Assembly (NCBI RefSeq): GCF_024054175.1
Contig: NZ_JAMXLA010000001.1
Coordinates: 62,001-126,000 of the forward strand
DNA: 64,000 nucleotides
Direction: 5' to 3'
Origin: Flavobacterium sp. NRK1
GTDB lineage: Bacteria > Bacteroidota > Bacteroidia > Flavobacteriales > Flavobacteriaceae
A model generated the notes under the pieces. That model was given only the letters and a program-made list of their open reading frames with translations, was not told the DNA's origin and made no database searches. The position numbers and the translations under genes are program-made. Shown here one piece after another: positions 47,459 through 55,177 of the stretch. How positions within the stretch are numbered: the first letter of the stretch is position 1; every line of letters begins with the position of its first letter.

Positions 47459-47752
47459 CTAATATATCTTAATAAGATCTCCAGCCGCCGTAAATGTTGC
47501 TGTAGTATCTATACCATCTTTCGTTAAAACCAGTTTATATTCTCCATCATCTGCTCTGTAGGCCTCTTTTATTGTATAACTGCCATATCCTTTTTTAATC
47601 TTTTCCAATGCCTCTTTAGAAACTTGTGAAACTTCAATTTTTTTATATTGTTTTTCCTGATAAAAAGAAATAGTATGACTGTTTTGTGTCCTGATAGCTG
47701 CTGTTGAAGATAAGCCTGCAACTACAGCTAATGCTAAAAATAACTTTTTCAT
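47459..47752 (-). CDS. Small exported PepSY-like/BLIP-like protein
   Basis: A 97-residue protein starting MKKLFLALAVVAGLSSTAA, a signal peptide. The mature part has a KKIEVSQVSKEALEKIKKGY segment followed by SYTIKEAYRADDGEYKLVLTK, typical of PepSY-like or BLIP-like small periplasmic domains in this phylum. An ATG 66 nt upstream in frame is rejected, because it would add a hydrophobic run ahead of a normal signal peptide. A TAATTTTG element (47783-47776) lies 24 nt upstream of the chosen start. Function is unknown. Confidence 0.75.
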   Translation of the reverse strand: MKKLFLALAVVAGLSSTAAIRTQNSHTISFYQEKQYKKIEVSQVSKEALEKIKKGYGSYTIKEAYRADDGEYKLVLTKDGIDTTATFTAAGDLIKIY

Positions 47753-47833
47753 GATTTTTGGTTTAGTAATTATCTCAAAATTACCGAACGAAAAGAAGAA
47801 GATTATTAAAATAATCATAAACTTTAAAAAACA

Positions 47834-47866
47834 AAAAACCCTTCATCGTAATGATGAAGGGTTTTC
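47834..47866 (-). terminator. Terminator of the rRNA-operon remnant
   Basis: AAAACCCTTCATC (47836-47848) pairs with GATGAAGGGTTTT (47854-47866) over a 5-nt loop. On the minus strand a T run follows. It is of the kind that closes 5S rRNA genes in this group. Confidence 0.88.
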
Positions 47867-47875
47867 AAAAGAAAG

Positions 47876-47948
47876 GCGATGACATACTCTCCCACAAATT
47901 GCAGTACCATCTGCAGTACATTGTATCTAAGAACTTCGCTGTGATTGC
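47876..47948 (-). pseudogene. 5S rRNA 3' fragment fused to an rRNA-leader-like segment
   Basis: On the minus strand, bases 47917-47876 read CTGCAGATGGTACTGCAATT then TGTGGGAGAGTATGTCATCGCC. This is the 3' third of a Bacteroidota 5S rRNA; from memory the usual ending is GTAGGTCGTCGCC, so two changes are suspected. The 5' two thirds are missing. Upstream, 47948-47918 read GCACCCGCAATCACAGCGAAGTTCTTAGATAC and on, which resembles the leader ahead of 16S rRNA, including a boxA-like GTTCTT. The direct repeat GTACTGCA flanks the junction (47922-47915 and 47910-47903). I infer a deletion that removed 16S, tRNA, 23S and most of 5S. Confidence 0.7.
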
Positions 47949-47953
47949 GGGTG

Positions 47954-47983
47954 CAAAAGTAGCAAACTTTTTATTACCTCCAA
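47954..47983 (-). promoter_or_regulatory. Stable-RNA promoter P2 of the rRNA-operon remnant
   Basis: On the minus strand TTG (47983-47981), 19 nt, TACTTTTG (47961-47954): an exact consensus. The start sequence after it is GCACCCGCAATCA, the same as after P1, 134 nt upstream. Confidence 0.85.
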
Positions 47984-48087
47984 ATCTTTTTCAACTTTTT
48001 TTCGGTTATTTTTCTTTAACCAGCCCTTTATTCATAAGGGTTTCGTTGATGTCAGCCTGTCAGTGAGCATTGCCTTGATTGCGGGTG

Positions 48088-48117
48088 CAAAAGTAGCACC
48101 TTTTTCACCATTTCCAA
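48088..48117 (-). promoter_or_regulatory. Stable-RNA promoter P1 of the rRNA-operon remnant
   Basis: On the minus strand TTG (48117-48115), 19 nt, TACTTTTG (48095-48088): an exact consensus. The segment TGCTACTTTTGCACCCGCAA is identical in P1 and P2. Between P1 and P2 lies a hairpin-forming CCCTTTATTCATAAGGG (48024-48040). Confidence 0.85.
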
Positions 48118-48395
48118 ATTTTATACAACCTTTTTTTAATGTTTTTTTAACCTTATTCCCCAACTGCCTAATTACCCGATTATTGCAGTATGAATTATTT
48201 TACTTTTTTAGGGGTGGTTGTTTGAAAAATCAGCGGTTTTAATATCTCAATATCATCCCTCCTCCATTTTAAACCTATATACATATATATATTATAGTGT
48301 ATCATCAAAGGAGTACCAGATAAAGAGTTCTTGCTATATGATACAAAAAATAAATCCCGGACCAGCCAGGATATATTCTTAATATTATAAGTTAA
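48118..48395. other. Intergenic stretch upstream of the rRNA-remnant promoters
   Basis: AT-rich sequence upstream of P1. T-runs near 48121-48150 could serve as promoter upstream elements. Apart from the terminator at 48344-48372 I see no gene or RNA here. Confidence 0.45.
48344..48372 (-). terminator. Terminator of the first small paralogue gene
   Basis: On the minus strand ATCCTGG-CTGGT-CCGGGAT (7 bp with one G-U pair) is followed by TTATTTTTT, 24 nt after the stop of the gene. Confidence 0.6.
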
Positions 48396-48674
48396 TTATA
48401 TTTTACTAAACTCTTCGACACATAGTTTCGCATAAGCTTTAGTTATTGCCAGTACTTTCTTTCGTGCATCAGAATCTTTTTCTAAACTATACTTTTTAAG
48501 GAAATTAGAAGCCACGGACTCATATTCTTTTTGCAACTCTGTTATAAAAGCCTCCAGCTTTGCCCCTCCTGCCGATATATAAGTATCATTTTTAAACTCA
48601 TTTAAAAAATCTTGGTTTACTTCCCGGCATGCTGCCTCTAATTGTTCTTTTAATTCCCTAAATTTTGAATTCAT
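48396..48674 (-). CDS. Small hypothetical protein, tandem paralogue A
   Basis: A 92-residue, mostly helical, charged protein without a signal peptide. It is clearly related to the next gene upstream: both have an acidic start, a 'KNTY' or 'KNDTY' turn near residue 29, a hydrophobic 'LEAFITELQKEYESVASNF' or 'LSAFLELIKLQFEQVESAF' helix and a final AYAK(L/K)C helix ending EFSKI or EYSKI. I recognise no family. It lies next to the rRNA-operon remnant, in the same direction. Confidence 0.65.
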   Translation of the reverse strand: MNSKFRELKEQLEAACREVNQDFLNEFKNDTYISAGGAKLEAFITELQKEYESVASNFLKKYSLEKDSDARKKVLAITKAYAKLCVEEFSKI

Positions 48675-48790
48675 TTATAAGCCCCTTCGTTTTGTTGGAT
48701 TGTGAGGCAAATTAAATTCAGTAGTAAATAAACTGAGTTATAAAATTCAACTGAAATTTAATAAAATTATTCATGTTAACTAAAAGTTAT

Positions 48791-48816
48791 AAAAAAAGCT
48801 CCTTATAAAGAAGCTT
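48791..48816 (-). terminator. Terminator of the second small paralogue gene
   Basis: On the minus strand AAGCTTCTT pairs with AAGGAGCTT (one G-U pair) and is followed by seven T residues, just after the stop of the gene at 48825. Confidence 0.6.
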
Positions 48817-48824
48817 AATAGTTT

Positions 48825-49106
48825 TTAAATAGAAATCTTGCTGTATTCATCAAGGCATTTTTTAGCATATGATTTTGCTATAAGCTTTATTCTTCTTAAC
48901 GCTTCGATGTCCACAGAAAGTTCATTATCTCTTATAAAGGCAGATTCGACCTGCTCAAATTGCAGCTTAATTAGCTCAAGAAATGCCGAAAGCCTGCCCG
49001 GGCCGCCTGTCTGATAGGTATTTTTATACTGAACTGATAAGTCTGATACTGCATCGTTGCAAGCGCAGTCAAAACGTTTTTCCAAATCTTCGTAGTTAAG
49101 TGCCAT
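48825..49106 (-). CDS. Small hypothetical protein, tandem paralogue B
   Basis: A 93-residue helical protein related to paralogue A (48396-48674) over its full length, ending AKSYAKKCLDEYSKISI. Two cysteines in FDCACND are not shared exactly. It has its own terminator, so the two copies are transcribed separately or by read-through. No family is recognised and no signal peptide is present. It lies between tRNA-His and paralogue A on the same strand. Confidence 0.65.
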   Translation of the reverse strand: MALNYEDLEKRFDCACNDAVSDLSVQYKNTYQTGGPGRLSAFLELIKLQFEQVESAFIRDNELSVDIEALRRIKLIAKSYAKKCLDEYSKISI

Positions 49107-49168
49107 TATTGTTTGAATTGATGAATAAAGATATTGGTTTAATTTTAATTTGCAATAATCTAAAAATA

Positions 49169-49197
49169 AAAAAAGCCCTGAATTACTTCAGGGCTTT
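49169..49197 (-). terminator. Terminator of tRNA-His
   Basis: On the minus strand AAAGCCCTGAA pairs with TTCAGGGCTTT and is followed by a T run, about 10 nt after the tRNA. Confidence 0.85.
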
Positions 49198-49206
49198 ACA
49201 TTTAAG

Positions 49207-49281
<75 letters not shown>

Positions 49282-49297
49282 ATTTGTTTTGCGAGTG

Positions 49298-49327
49298 CAA
49301 ATGTATAATATTTAACGGGTTTCGCAA
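49298..49327 (-). promoter_or_regulatory. Promoter of tRNA-His
   Basis: On the minus strand TTG (49327-49325), 19 nt, TACATTTG (49305-49298): an exact consensus. The start sequence GCACTCGCAA resembles that of the rRNA-remnant promoters. Confidence 0.87.
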
Positions 49328-49344
49328 ATATTTTTTTGAATTTT

Positions 49345-50061
49345 TTACAATAAATCTGCTAAACTGTTCACTGCCAAATATCTTTCTACAGTAAAACCTT
49401 CCGCGTATTCTGTACCTATAAGCCTGCCAAGGTCTGCAGCCCGATAATGAATGCTCTCTTTAAAGTTTTTTGTTGCTATAGGGGTAACGGGCTCAGTACT
49501 GTCCGGATCATAAAATTGCGATTTATAAGCCATGAGCGATTCAACCTTTTTATCTATAAAACCAGTTACATCTACAACAAAATCCGGAGTAATATTTTTC
49601 CATTGTATATAATGATATACCTGTTTTGGCCGCCAGGCATTTTGTGAATCATTACCAATCTTTGTTTCAATTTTTATTAAACCCGACAAGAAACAGGCAT
49701 CAGATACCAGTTTACTGCCCTTGCCATGATCTATATGACGGTCATCTACAGCATTACATATTACTATATCGGGCTGATACTTTCGTATCATTTTAATTAC
49801 TTCCTGTTGATGTGCTTCATCATTTACAAAAAAGCCATCTCGAAAGCGAAGATTCTCTCTTACACTTACTCCTAAAATGCCTGCCGCATCAGCTGCTTCC
49901 TTATCTCTTAATTCTGCCGAACCACGTGTACCAAGTTCGCCCCGTGTTAAATCTACAATCCCAACTTTTTTGCCAAGGGATATTTCTTTGGCTATTGTAG
50001 CACCACAACTCAATTCTACATCATCAGGGTGTGCACCAAATACTAATATATCTAATTTCAT
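49345..50061 (-). CDS. bshB1: Bacillithiol biosynthesis deacetylase BshB1
   Basis: A 238-residue zinc deacetylase of the LmbE/PIG-L family that converts GlcNAc-malate to GlcN-malate in bacillithiol synthesis. The zinc site includes AHPDDVELSCG near residue 10 and DDRHIDHGKGSKLV near 105. RGELGTRGSAELRDKEA near 40 is diagnostic for BshB1. Length fits. A TAACTTTG element lies at 50131-50124 (minus strand). Bacillithiol, a low-molecular-weight thiol, is known from Flavobacteriaceae. The tRNA-His promoter begins 18 nt after the stop. Confidence 0.94.
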   Translation of the reverse strand: MKLDILVFGAHPDDVELSCGATIAKEISLGKKVGIVDLTRGELGTRGSAELRDKEAADAAGILGVSVRENLRFRDGFFVNDEAHQQEVIKMIRKYQPDIVICNAVDDRHIDHGKGSKLVSDACFLSGLIKIETKIGNDSQNAWRPKQVYHYIQWKNITPDFVVDVTGFIDKKVESLMAYKSQFYDPDSTEPVTPIATKNFKESIHYRAADLGRLIGTEYAEGFTVERYLAVNSLADLL

Positions 50062-50152
50062 TAATTTTTATTTCATTTTTCAGGAAGTAGATTTACTATC
50101 CTGAATTAATTTATAATCGCATACAAAGTTAAGAAGAAATCATTCAAAACTT

Positions 50153-51208
50153 TTACAACACTCTACGCATCGTCATGCTCTTGTTTACGGTTTCTAAAAA
50201 TTCTTTTTCAGGATCACTGTCTTTTGTTATTCCACAACCTATATATAGATGTGCCGAATCATCAATTTTCATACAGCGTAGATTAACAAATAAATCGGTT
50301 TTGGATTGACCTGTAGCAAAATCGATATTAAGTTCACCCAAAAAACCGGAGTAATAATCCCTTTCATAGCCTTCATTTGCAATAAGATACTCTTTAGCCT
50401 TTTGTTTTGGTAATCCGCATACGGCCGGTGTTGGATGTAATGCATCTATAATTCCGGCTAAACTCTCTGTATTTTTTAAATCGGCAGAAATATCCGTTTT
50501 TATATGTACAATATTTCCGGCCCTAAATGTATAAGGTTCTGTACTATTTATAGCAATTGTGAATTGCTTAAGAGAATCAATAATATAATTGGTAACAAAT
50601 AACTGCTCTTCTTTCTCCTTGTTTTCCCAAACTGCTTTTTCTCCTTCTTTATACAACTGGGTACCAGCCAGGGCAACAGTATGTAGTGTTCTGTTTTCTA
50701 CTTTAAGTAACTGTTCAGGTGTTGCTCCCAGCCATAATCCGCTTTCAGGGTGATAAAAACAATAACGATATGCCATTGGATAGCTAAAAAGCAGCTTATG
50801 ATAAATATCCACTATGTTAATAGCATCAATATCAAAAGTTTCTTTTCGGGAAAGTACCAGTTTTTCAAAATGTCCCTGTTTAATTTCCGATACACTTTTG
50901 GCTACCAGATCTTCAAAAGATCTTTTAGCTATTGTATCAGTTTCAGGCTGAATACTATCTGCAGGCAAAACACCGGTTTCATTTATAATTACCGATATTA
51001 CATCTGAAGCTTGTGCAGGTATAAAACAAATCTTATCTCCATTAAAAGGAGCAAATGCAAAACCCTGCTGCGCATAATCGTTAAGAAAAAATGGTTCAGC
51101 GCTATTCTGAAAGACACCTGTTATAGCCGTGCTTCCCGGTTTTGCATATACTGCAAACGGAAAACCTGACTTATACTGATTTTTTATTTTCTTGAAAAGA
51201 TCTGTCAT
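50153..51208 (-). CDS. menF: Isochorismate synthase
   Basis: A 351-residue chorismate-binding enzyme, shorter than E. coli MenF, as usual in this phylum. Family signatures include EKLVLSRKETFDI near residue 118, WLGATPEQLLKVENRTLHTV near 158 and the C-terminal LYIGCGITKDSDPEKEFLET. It turns chorismate into isochorismate, the first step of menaquinone synthesis. It follows a hotdog thioesterase by 26 nt, and the pair is a typical menaquinone cluster. Salicylate or siderophore synthesis is a weaker alternative, as no such genes are near. Confidence 0.9.
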   Translation of the reverse strand: MTDLFKKIKNQYKSGFPFAVYAKPGSTAITGVFQNSAEPFFLNDYAQQGFAFAPFNGDKICFIPAQASDVISVIINETGVLPADSIQPETDTIAKRSFEDLVAKSVSEIKQGHFEKLVLSRKETFDIDAINIVDIYHKLLFSYPMAYRYCFYHPESGLWLGATPEQLLKVENRTLHTVALAGTQLYKEGEKAVWENKEKEEQLFVTNYIIDSLKQFTIAINSTEPYTFRAGNIVHIKTDISADLKNTESLAGIIDALHPTPAVCGLPKQKAKEYLIANEGYERDYYSGFLGELNIDFATGQSKTDLFVNLRCMKIDDSAHLYIGCGITKDSDPEKEFLETVNKSMTMRRVL

Positions 51209-51234
51209 TACACTAATTTAAATGATGTAAACCA

Positions 51235-51660
51235 TTATCGTTTTCTTGGCAATACCATGTTGGTTATTTTACAAACCGAAATAAGTCTGTCTTTTTCATC
51301 AGTTATTCTTACTTCCCAAAGATGCAGACTCCTGCCCTGATGCACAATTTTAGCAGTTGCAGTTACTACCCCATCACGCTTGCTTCTTAAATGATTAGCT
51401 GATATCTCTATCCCTCTCACCTCCTGTACTTCAGGATTTATCATCATTAATGATGCACCACTGCCTACACTTTCTGCAAGAGCTACGGTTGCACCTCCGT
51501 GCAATAAGCCCATTGGCTGTTGTACTCTTGAATTTACAGGCATTGTTGCCTTTAGCATTCCCTCATCAGCATCGGTGTAAACAATTTCAAGCGTTTCCAT
51601 CAACGTATTCTTAGCGAAGTCATTGCACATTTTTAATACATGCTCTTTATCAAATGCCAT
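51235..51660 (-). CDS. Hotdog-fold thioesterase, PaaI type
   Basis: A 141-residue hotdog thioesterase. The active-site helix contains QQPMGLLHGGATVALAES, where the acidic residue and glutamine of the 4-HBT-like hotdog pocket are in place. Located just upstream of menF in the same operon, it is the likely 1,4-dihydroxy-2-naphthoyl-CoA thioesterase of menaquinone synthesis. That role is inferred from position; a general acyl-CoA thioesterase of the PaaI type cannot be excluded. No signal peptide is present. Confidence 0.87.
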   Translation of the reverse strand: MAFDKEHVLKMCNDFAKNTLMETLEIVYTDADEGMLKATMPVNSRVQQPMGLLHGGATVALAESVGSGASLMMINPEVQEVRGIEISANHLRSKRDGVVTATAKIVHQGRSLHLWEVRITDEKDRLISVCKITNMVLPRKR

Positions 51661-51847
51661 AGTTTAAATTTAGAAATGTAAAAGTACGAATACCTGATAT
51701 CAAAAGCCAAATAAATATCAGGTACCTATTAAGAGAGCTTATCAATTAACAGTATTACAAACTAAATCTTACAATTATGCGTTAACCATTATATTGCTTT
51801 TCAATATTTCAAATTAATAGCTATTTTTACCAAAAATTGTTAACGCT

Positions 51848-53425
51848 ATGCGCCATTATTTACTATTGCTTTTTATAGGTTTTGCACTTTGTTTCACTTC
51901 CTGCCGCGAAGACTTTGAGTTTGAGCAAAGCACAGGAAGCCTGGAATTTTCCAGAGACACAGTGTATCTTGATACTGTTTTTACCAATATAGGATCAAGT
52001 ACTTATACCTTAAAGGTGTATAACCGTAGTAATAAGGATATAAAAATACCAAGCATAAAACTAGGCGAAGGCGAACAGTCTAAATACCGACTAATGGTAG
52101 ATGGCCAGCCAGGAAAGGTTTTTAGTGATGTAGAGCTTATGGCGAAAGACAGTATGTTTATATTTATTGAAACTACTATTGATTACACTGAATATGCCAA
52201 CAACGAAACTACTTTTTTATACAATGACAAAATTTTATTTGACAGCGGCACTAAAGAGCAAAAAGTAGAACTTGTTACACTGGTACAGGATGCAGTGTTT
52301 ATTAAACCGGACAGACCTTTACCAGATGCAATGAAAGAAAAATTAACAATAAACGGACAGGATACCGAGTTGTTTGGACATGAACTTTCAACACCGGAAG
52401 AACTACACTGGACAAACGAAAAACCCTATGTAATATATGGATATGCTTTAGTACCGAATAATAAGACACTAACAGTGGATGCCGGTGCAAGAGTCCATTT
52501 TCATGGCAGCTCAGGATTGATTGTAGATAAAACCGGTTCTATTAATATTAACGGAACTTTATCCAGTACCGAAGAGCTTGAAAATGAAGTTATATTTGAA
52601 GGTGACAGGTTAGAACCTGAATTTTCAGATATCCCGGGGCAGTGGAACAATATTTGGCTATTCTCGGGTGAAGAAAACAATACAATAGAGCATCTTACGC
52701 TTAAAAATGCAGTTATAGGTATATATATGGTAAGCATTGATAATGATGAAACACTTCCGAAGCTTACCATTAATAATTCACAAATATATAATTGTGTAAA
52801 CTTTGGGGTACTTACAGTTCATTCTGTTTTGAGTGGAGATAATTTAGTAATAAACAATTGCGGTCAGGCCTCTCTTGCTCTTACACAGGGTGGAACCTAT
52901 AATTTTAAACAGTGTACTTTTGCCAACTACTTTGGCAGTTTTAATCAGGTTCCGGTTCTCATAAATGATTATTATGAAACTGACGACACACTTTTTGTTA
53001 GCGATGTTACTGCAAATTTTGACAATTGTATTCTTTACGGATCATCAAACATAGGAATGTCTTTAGAAAACAAGGCAGGAAATCAGATTGCCTTTAAGTG
53101 TAAATTCAATTATTGCCTTATTAAGCTGGTAGATTATTCCAACCAGTTTAAAAATAATCCGCTATATCCTTCCACAGGCAATATATCCGACCTTGTATTA
53201 TATCATAAGTGTAAGATAGCACGAAGCTCAACTGAGGACAGACCCGATTTTCTTGATCCGCAAAATAACAAACTTAATTTAGGTGATGCACAGGGTGGTG
53301 CTAACGGGGCTGCCGATGTAACAATAGCTGCACTCGTACCTAACGATATCACAGGTACACCAAGAAACACTACTGCAACTCCGGATATAGGCGCCTACGA
53401 AAGCACAACTTTTACAGAAGATTAA
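51848..53425 (+). CDS. Right-handed beta-helix lipoprotein
   Basis: A 525-residue lipoprotein with lipobox C19 (LCFTSC). Residues about 30-145 are an Ig-like domain (LDTVFTNIGSSTYTLKVYNR). The rest forms a right-handed parallel beta-helix, with GSININGTLSSTEELENEVI, WNNIWLFSGEENNTIEHLTL and GTPRNTTATPDIGAYES near the end, the latter a 'choice-of-anchor Q' type ending. Such proteins bind or cleave polysaccharides or serve in adhesion; no catalytic residues can be named. It lies 54 nt upstream of the DUF1579 gene and may share its transcript. Confidence 0.82.
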   Translation: MRHYLLLLFIGFALCFTSCREDFEFEQSTGSLEFSRDTVYLDTVFTNIGSSTYTLKVYNRSNKDIKIPSIKLGEGEQSKYRLMVDGQPGKVFSDVELMAKDSMFIFIETTIDYTEYANNETTFLYNDKILFDSGTKEQKVELVTLVQDAVFIKPDRPLPDAMKEKLTINGQDTELFGHELSTPEELHWTNEKPYVIYGYALVPNNKTLTVDAGARVHFHGSSGLIVDKTGSININGTLSSTEELENEVIFEGDRLEPEFSDIPGQWNNIWLFSGEENNTIEHLTLKNAVIGIYMVSIDNDETLPKLTINNSQIYNCVNFGVLTVHSVLSGDNLVINNCGQASLALTQGGTYNFKQCTFANYFGSFNQVPVLINDYYETDDTLFVSDVTANFDNCILYGSSNIGMSLENKAGNQIAFKCKFNYCLIKLVDYSNQFKNNPLYPSTGNISDLVLYHKCKIARSSTEDRPDFLDPQNNKLNLGDAQGGANGAADVTIAALVPNDITGTPRNTTATPDIGAYESTTFTED

Positions 53426-53479
53426 TAATGGTACACATTTTTTCATAATTTTACATAACAAACATAAAAACAATTAATT

Positions 53480-54118
53480 ATGAAAAAAATTTTACTTGCA
53501 CTGTCGGTATTGGCAATGTGCTTTACTTCATGTAAAAAAGAGGTGAAAATAGAAACTGAGGTTTCTGAAATGGATACCATTACAACCGACGAGCCGATGG
53601 TTGAAGAACGAATGGACTCTATTACCGAAATGAAAGCCTGGCAAGCTTATATGACACCCGGTGATGCCCATAAAATGATGGCTGCTGAAAATGGCACATG
53701 GACCAATGAAATGACCTTTTGGCATGAACCGGACAACAAGCCAATGAAAGCTACTTCTACATCTGAATGTAAAATGATACTTGGTGACCGTTATCAGGAG
53801 ATGAACTATAAAGGCACTATGATGGGTATGCCATTTGAAGGCCGCAGCACACTTGCTTATGATAATTCTACTAAAGAATATATTTCAACATGGATAGATA
53901 ATATGGGCACTGGCATGCTGGTAATGAAAGGCAAATATGATCCAAATACAAAAACAATAGAGTTTAAGGGAGATATGGTTGACCCGGCGCGCGGAAAAAC
54001 AATACAATGCCGCGAACTATATACTATTGTTAATGACAACACCCGAAAAATGGAAATGTATGATATTAAAAATGGTGCTGAGCATAAGAATATGGAAATA
54101 ATAATGAAAAGAAAATAA
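53480..54118 (+). CDS. DUF1579 lipoprotein
   Basis: A 212-residue lipoprotein with lipobox C18 (MCFTSC). A 30-residue acidic linker rich in Met, Glu and Thr precedes a DUF1579 domain (about residues 55-212), with HKMMAAENGTWTNEMTFWHE near the start and TSECKMILGDRYQEMNYKG near residue 100. DUF1579 proteins are lipocalin-like barrels of unknown function. It ends with a clear terminator before the convergent DUF3592-like gene. Confidence 0.85.
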   Translation: MKKILLALSVLAMCFTSCKKEVKIETEVSEMDTITTDEPMVEERMDSITEMKAWQAYMTPGDAHKMMAAENGTWTNEMTFWHEPDNKPMKATSTSECKMILGDRYQEMNYKGTMMGMPFEGRSTLAYDNSTKEYISTWIDNMGTGMLVMKGKYDPNTKTIEFKGDMVDPARGKTIQCRELYTIVNDNTRKMEMYDIKNGAEHKNMEIIMKRK

Positions 54119-54131
54119 CATCATTTTACAC

Positions 54132-54164
54132 AAAAAAATCCCGCGATTGCGGGATTCTTTTTTT
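54132..54164 (+). terminator. Terminator after the DUF1579 gene
   Basis: AATCCCGC pairs with GCGGGATT and is followed by CTTTTTTT. On the minus strand it also overlaps the end of the convergent gene at 54163. Confidence 0.85.
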
Positions 54165-54963
54165 AAGCAAACGTAATATTCCAATTATTTTTAATGGCTT
54201 CCTTTTTAGGAATCAGACAGGAATGCTTGCCATCTTCGGAAATAAAGATCTTGACCTTATCCCCTGCCTTCATTTCTGCCAGTAAAGAAAAATCAGTAGA
54301 AGCTGTATTACCATATTTTTTTTCGCCTTCCTTTATTCTGTAGAAATAATCAATCGAAACCTTTCTTCTCTTATTAGTAATAGGCGTCCCTGAAATCGTC
54401 AATATAGAATGTACTTCTGCTTCATGTACAATACCATTTTTATATAATCTGTATATTTTAATTGCAGGCACAATTTTTCTTAAAAGCAGCATTACTCCAA
54501 CAAGAAAAAATGCAACAGGGGCTATTAGTAAAATAAGAAAAAATGGAAACGTAAAAGACTCATATCCTATTATAGAAGATGCTCCATTATATGTTTTTAT
54601 CTTTAGTTTATCACCTACAGAAAGTTCTCCTCCCTTTTCAACATTAAGCGTTTTAAATTTATCGATTTTATTTACTCCCCTATCATCAAATAAATAAGTT
54701 ATTACAAGTGGATTTTTTCCGTTAATTTCTACATTATCTTTTGATTGTAAATTTACAATTATTGCCTCCTGCTCTACTCCGTTAGCATTAATAACTTCAT
54801 GATCGTAATTTTCATAAGGTTCATTAAAATTGCGGCTTAAAGAAATTGAAAGTAGTAAAGTTACAACAGACGCCAGTAGTGCAATTATACCCATTAAAAA
54901 TCGGGGATCTTTATACTGAACTATTTTTAATAAGGTTGTGAAACCAATGTGCCTGTTTATCAT
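54163..54963 (-). CDS. DUF3592-like membrane protein
   Basis: A 266-residue protein with hydrophobic segments at about 22-44 and 132-158. Between them is an extracytoplasmic domain with EQEAIIVNLQSKDNVEING, and the C-terminal part has HEAEVHSILTISGTPITNKR and VKIFISEDGKHSCL. This repeats the DUF3592 pattern of paired 'V-x-A-x-V' strands. Function is unknown. No neighbouring gene suggests a partner. Confidence 0.7.
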   Translation of the reverse strand: MINRHIGFTTLLKIVQYKDPRFLMGIIALLASVVTLLLSISLSRNFNEPYENYDHEVINANGVEQEAIIVNLQSKDNVEINGKNPLVITYLFDDRGVNKIDKFKTLNVEKGGELSVGDKLKIKTYNGASSIIGYESFTFPFFLILLIAPVAFFLVGVMLLLRKIVPAIKIYRLYKNGIVHEAEVHSILTISGTPITNKRRKVSIDYFYRIKEGEKKYGNTASTDFSLLAEMKAGDKVKIFISEDGKHSCLIPKKEAIKNNWNITFA

Positions 54964-55119
54964 TGTCGAAATCTTTAAAATCGATGTCGAAAATACAGAA
55001 ATATATTGAAAACAGAGAGGTATAAAAAAGAATATACATAAAAAGTACCATGATTACTGAAAGACATTTCCCCACATTCCTTTTACCTTTCTGACATCAC
55101 ATTATGTAGTATGTAAAGT

Positions 55120-55150
55120 TTGTGTTTGTTAGAAAATTAGATTAATTTTG
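55120..55150 (+). promoter_or_regulatory. Promoter of purL
   Basis: TTG at 55120-55122, 20 nt, TAATTTTG at 55143-55150. The last three bases form a TTG in frame with purL, but they are promoter, not start codon. The leader to the ATG at 55178 is about 20 nt. I see no PurR-type operator. Confidence 0.75.
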
Positions 55151-55177
55151 CGCTCTCAACATGTAACTACAATTGTA

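Noticed and set aside
47851..48066. Plus-strand open frame of 71 codons
   Set aside because: It covers the 5S tail, both leaders and P2 on the opposite strand, and the protein has no sensible features.
55148..55177. TTG start of purL
   Set aside because: The TTG is the end of the TAATTTTG promoter element, so it would not be in the mRNA. The ATG at 55178 gives the usual family start.
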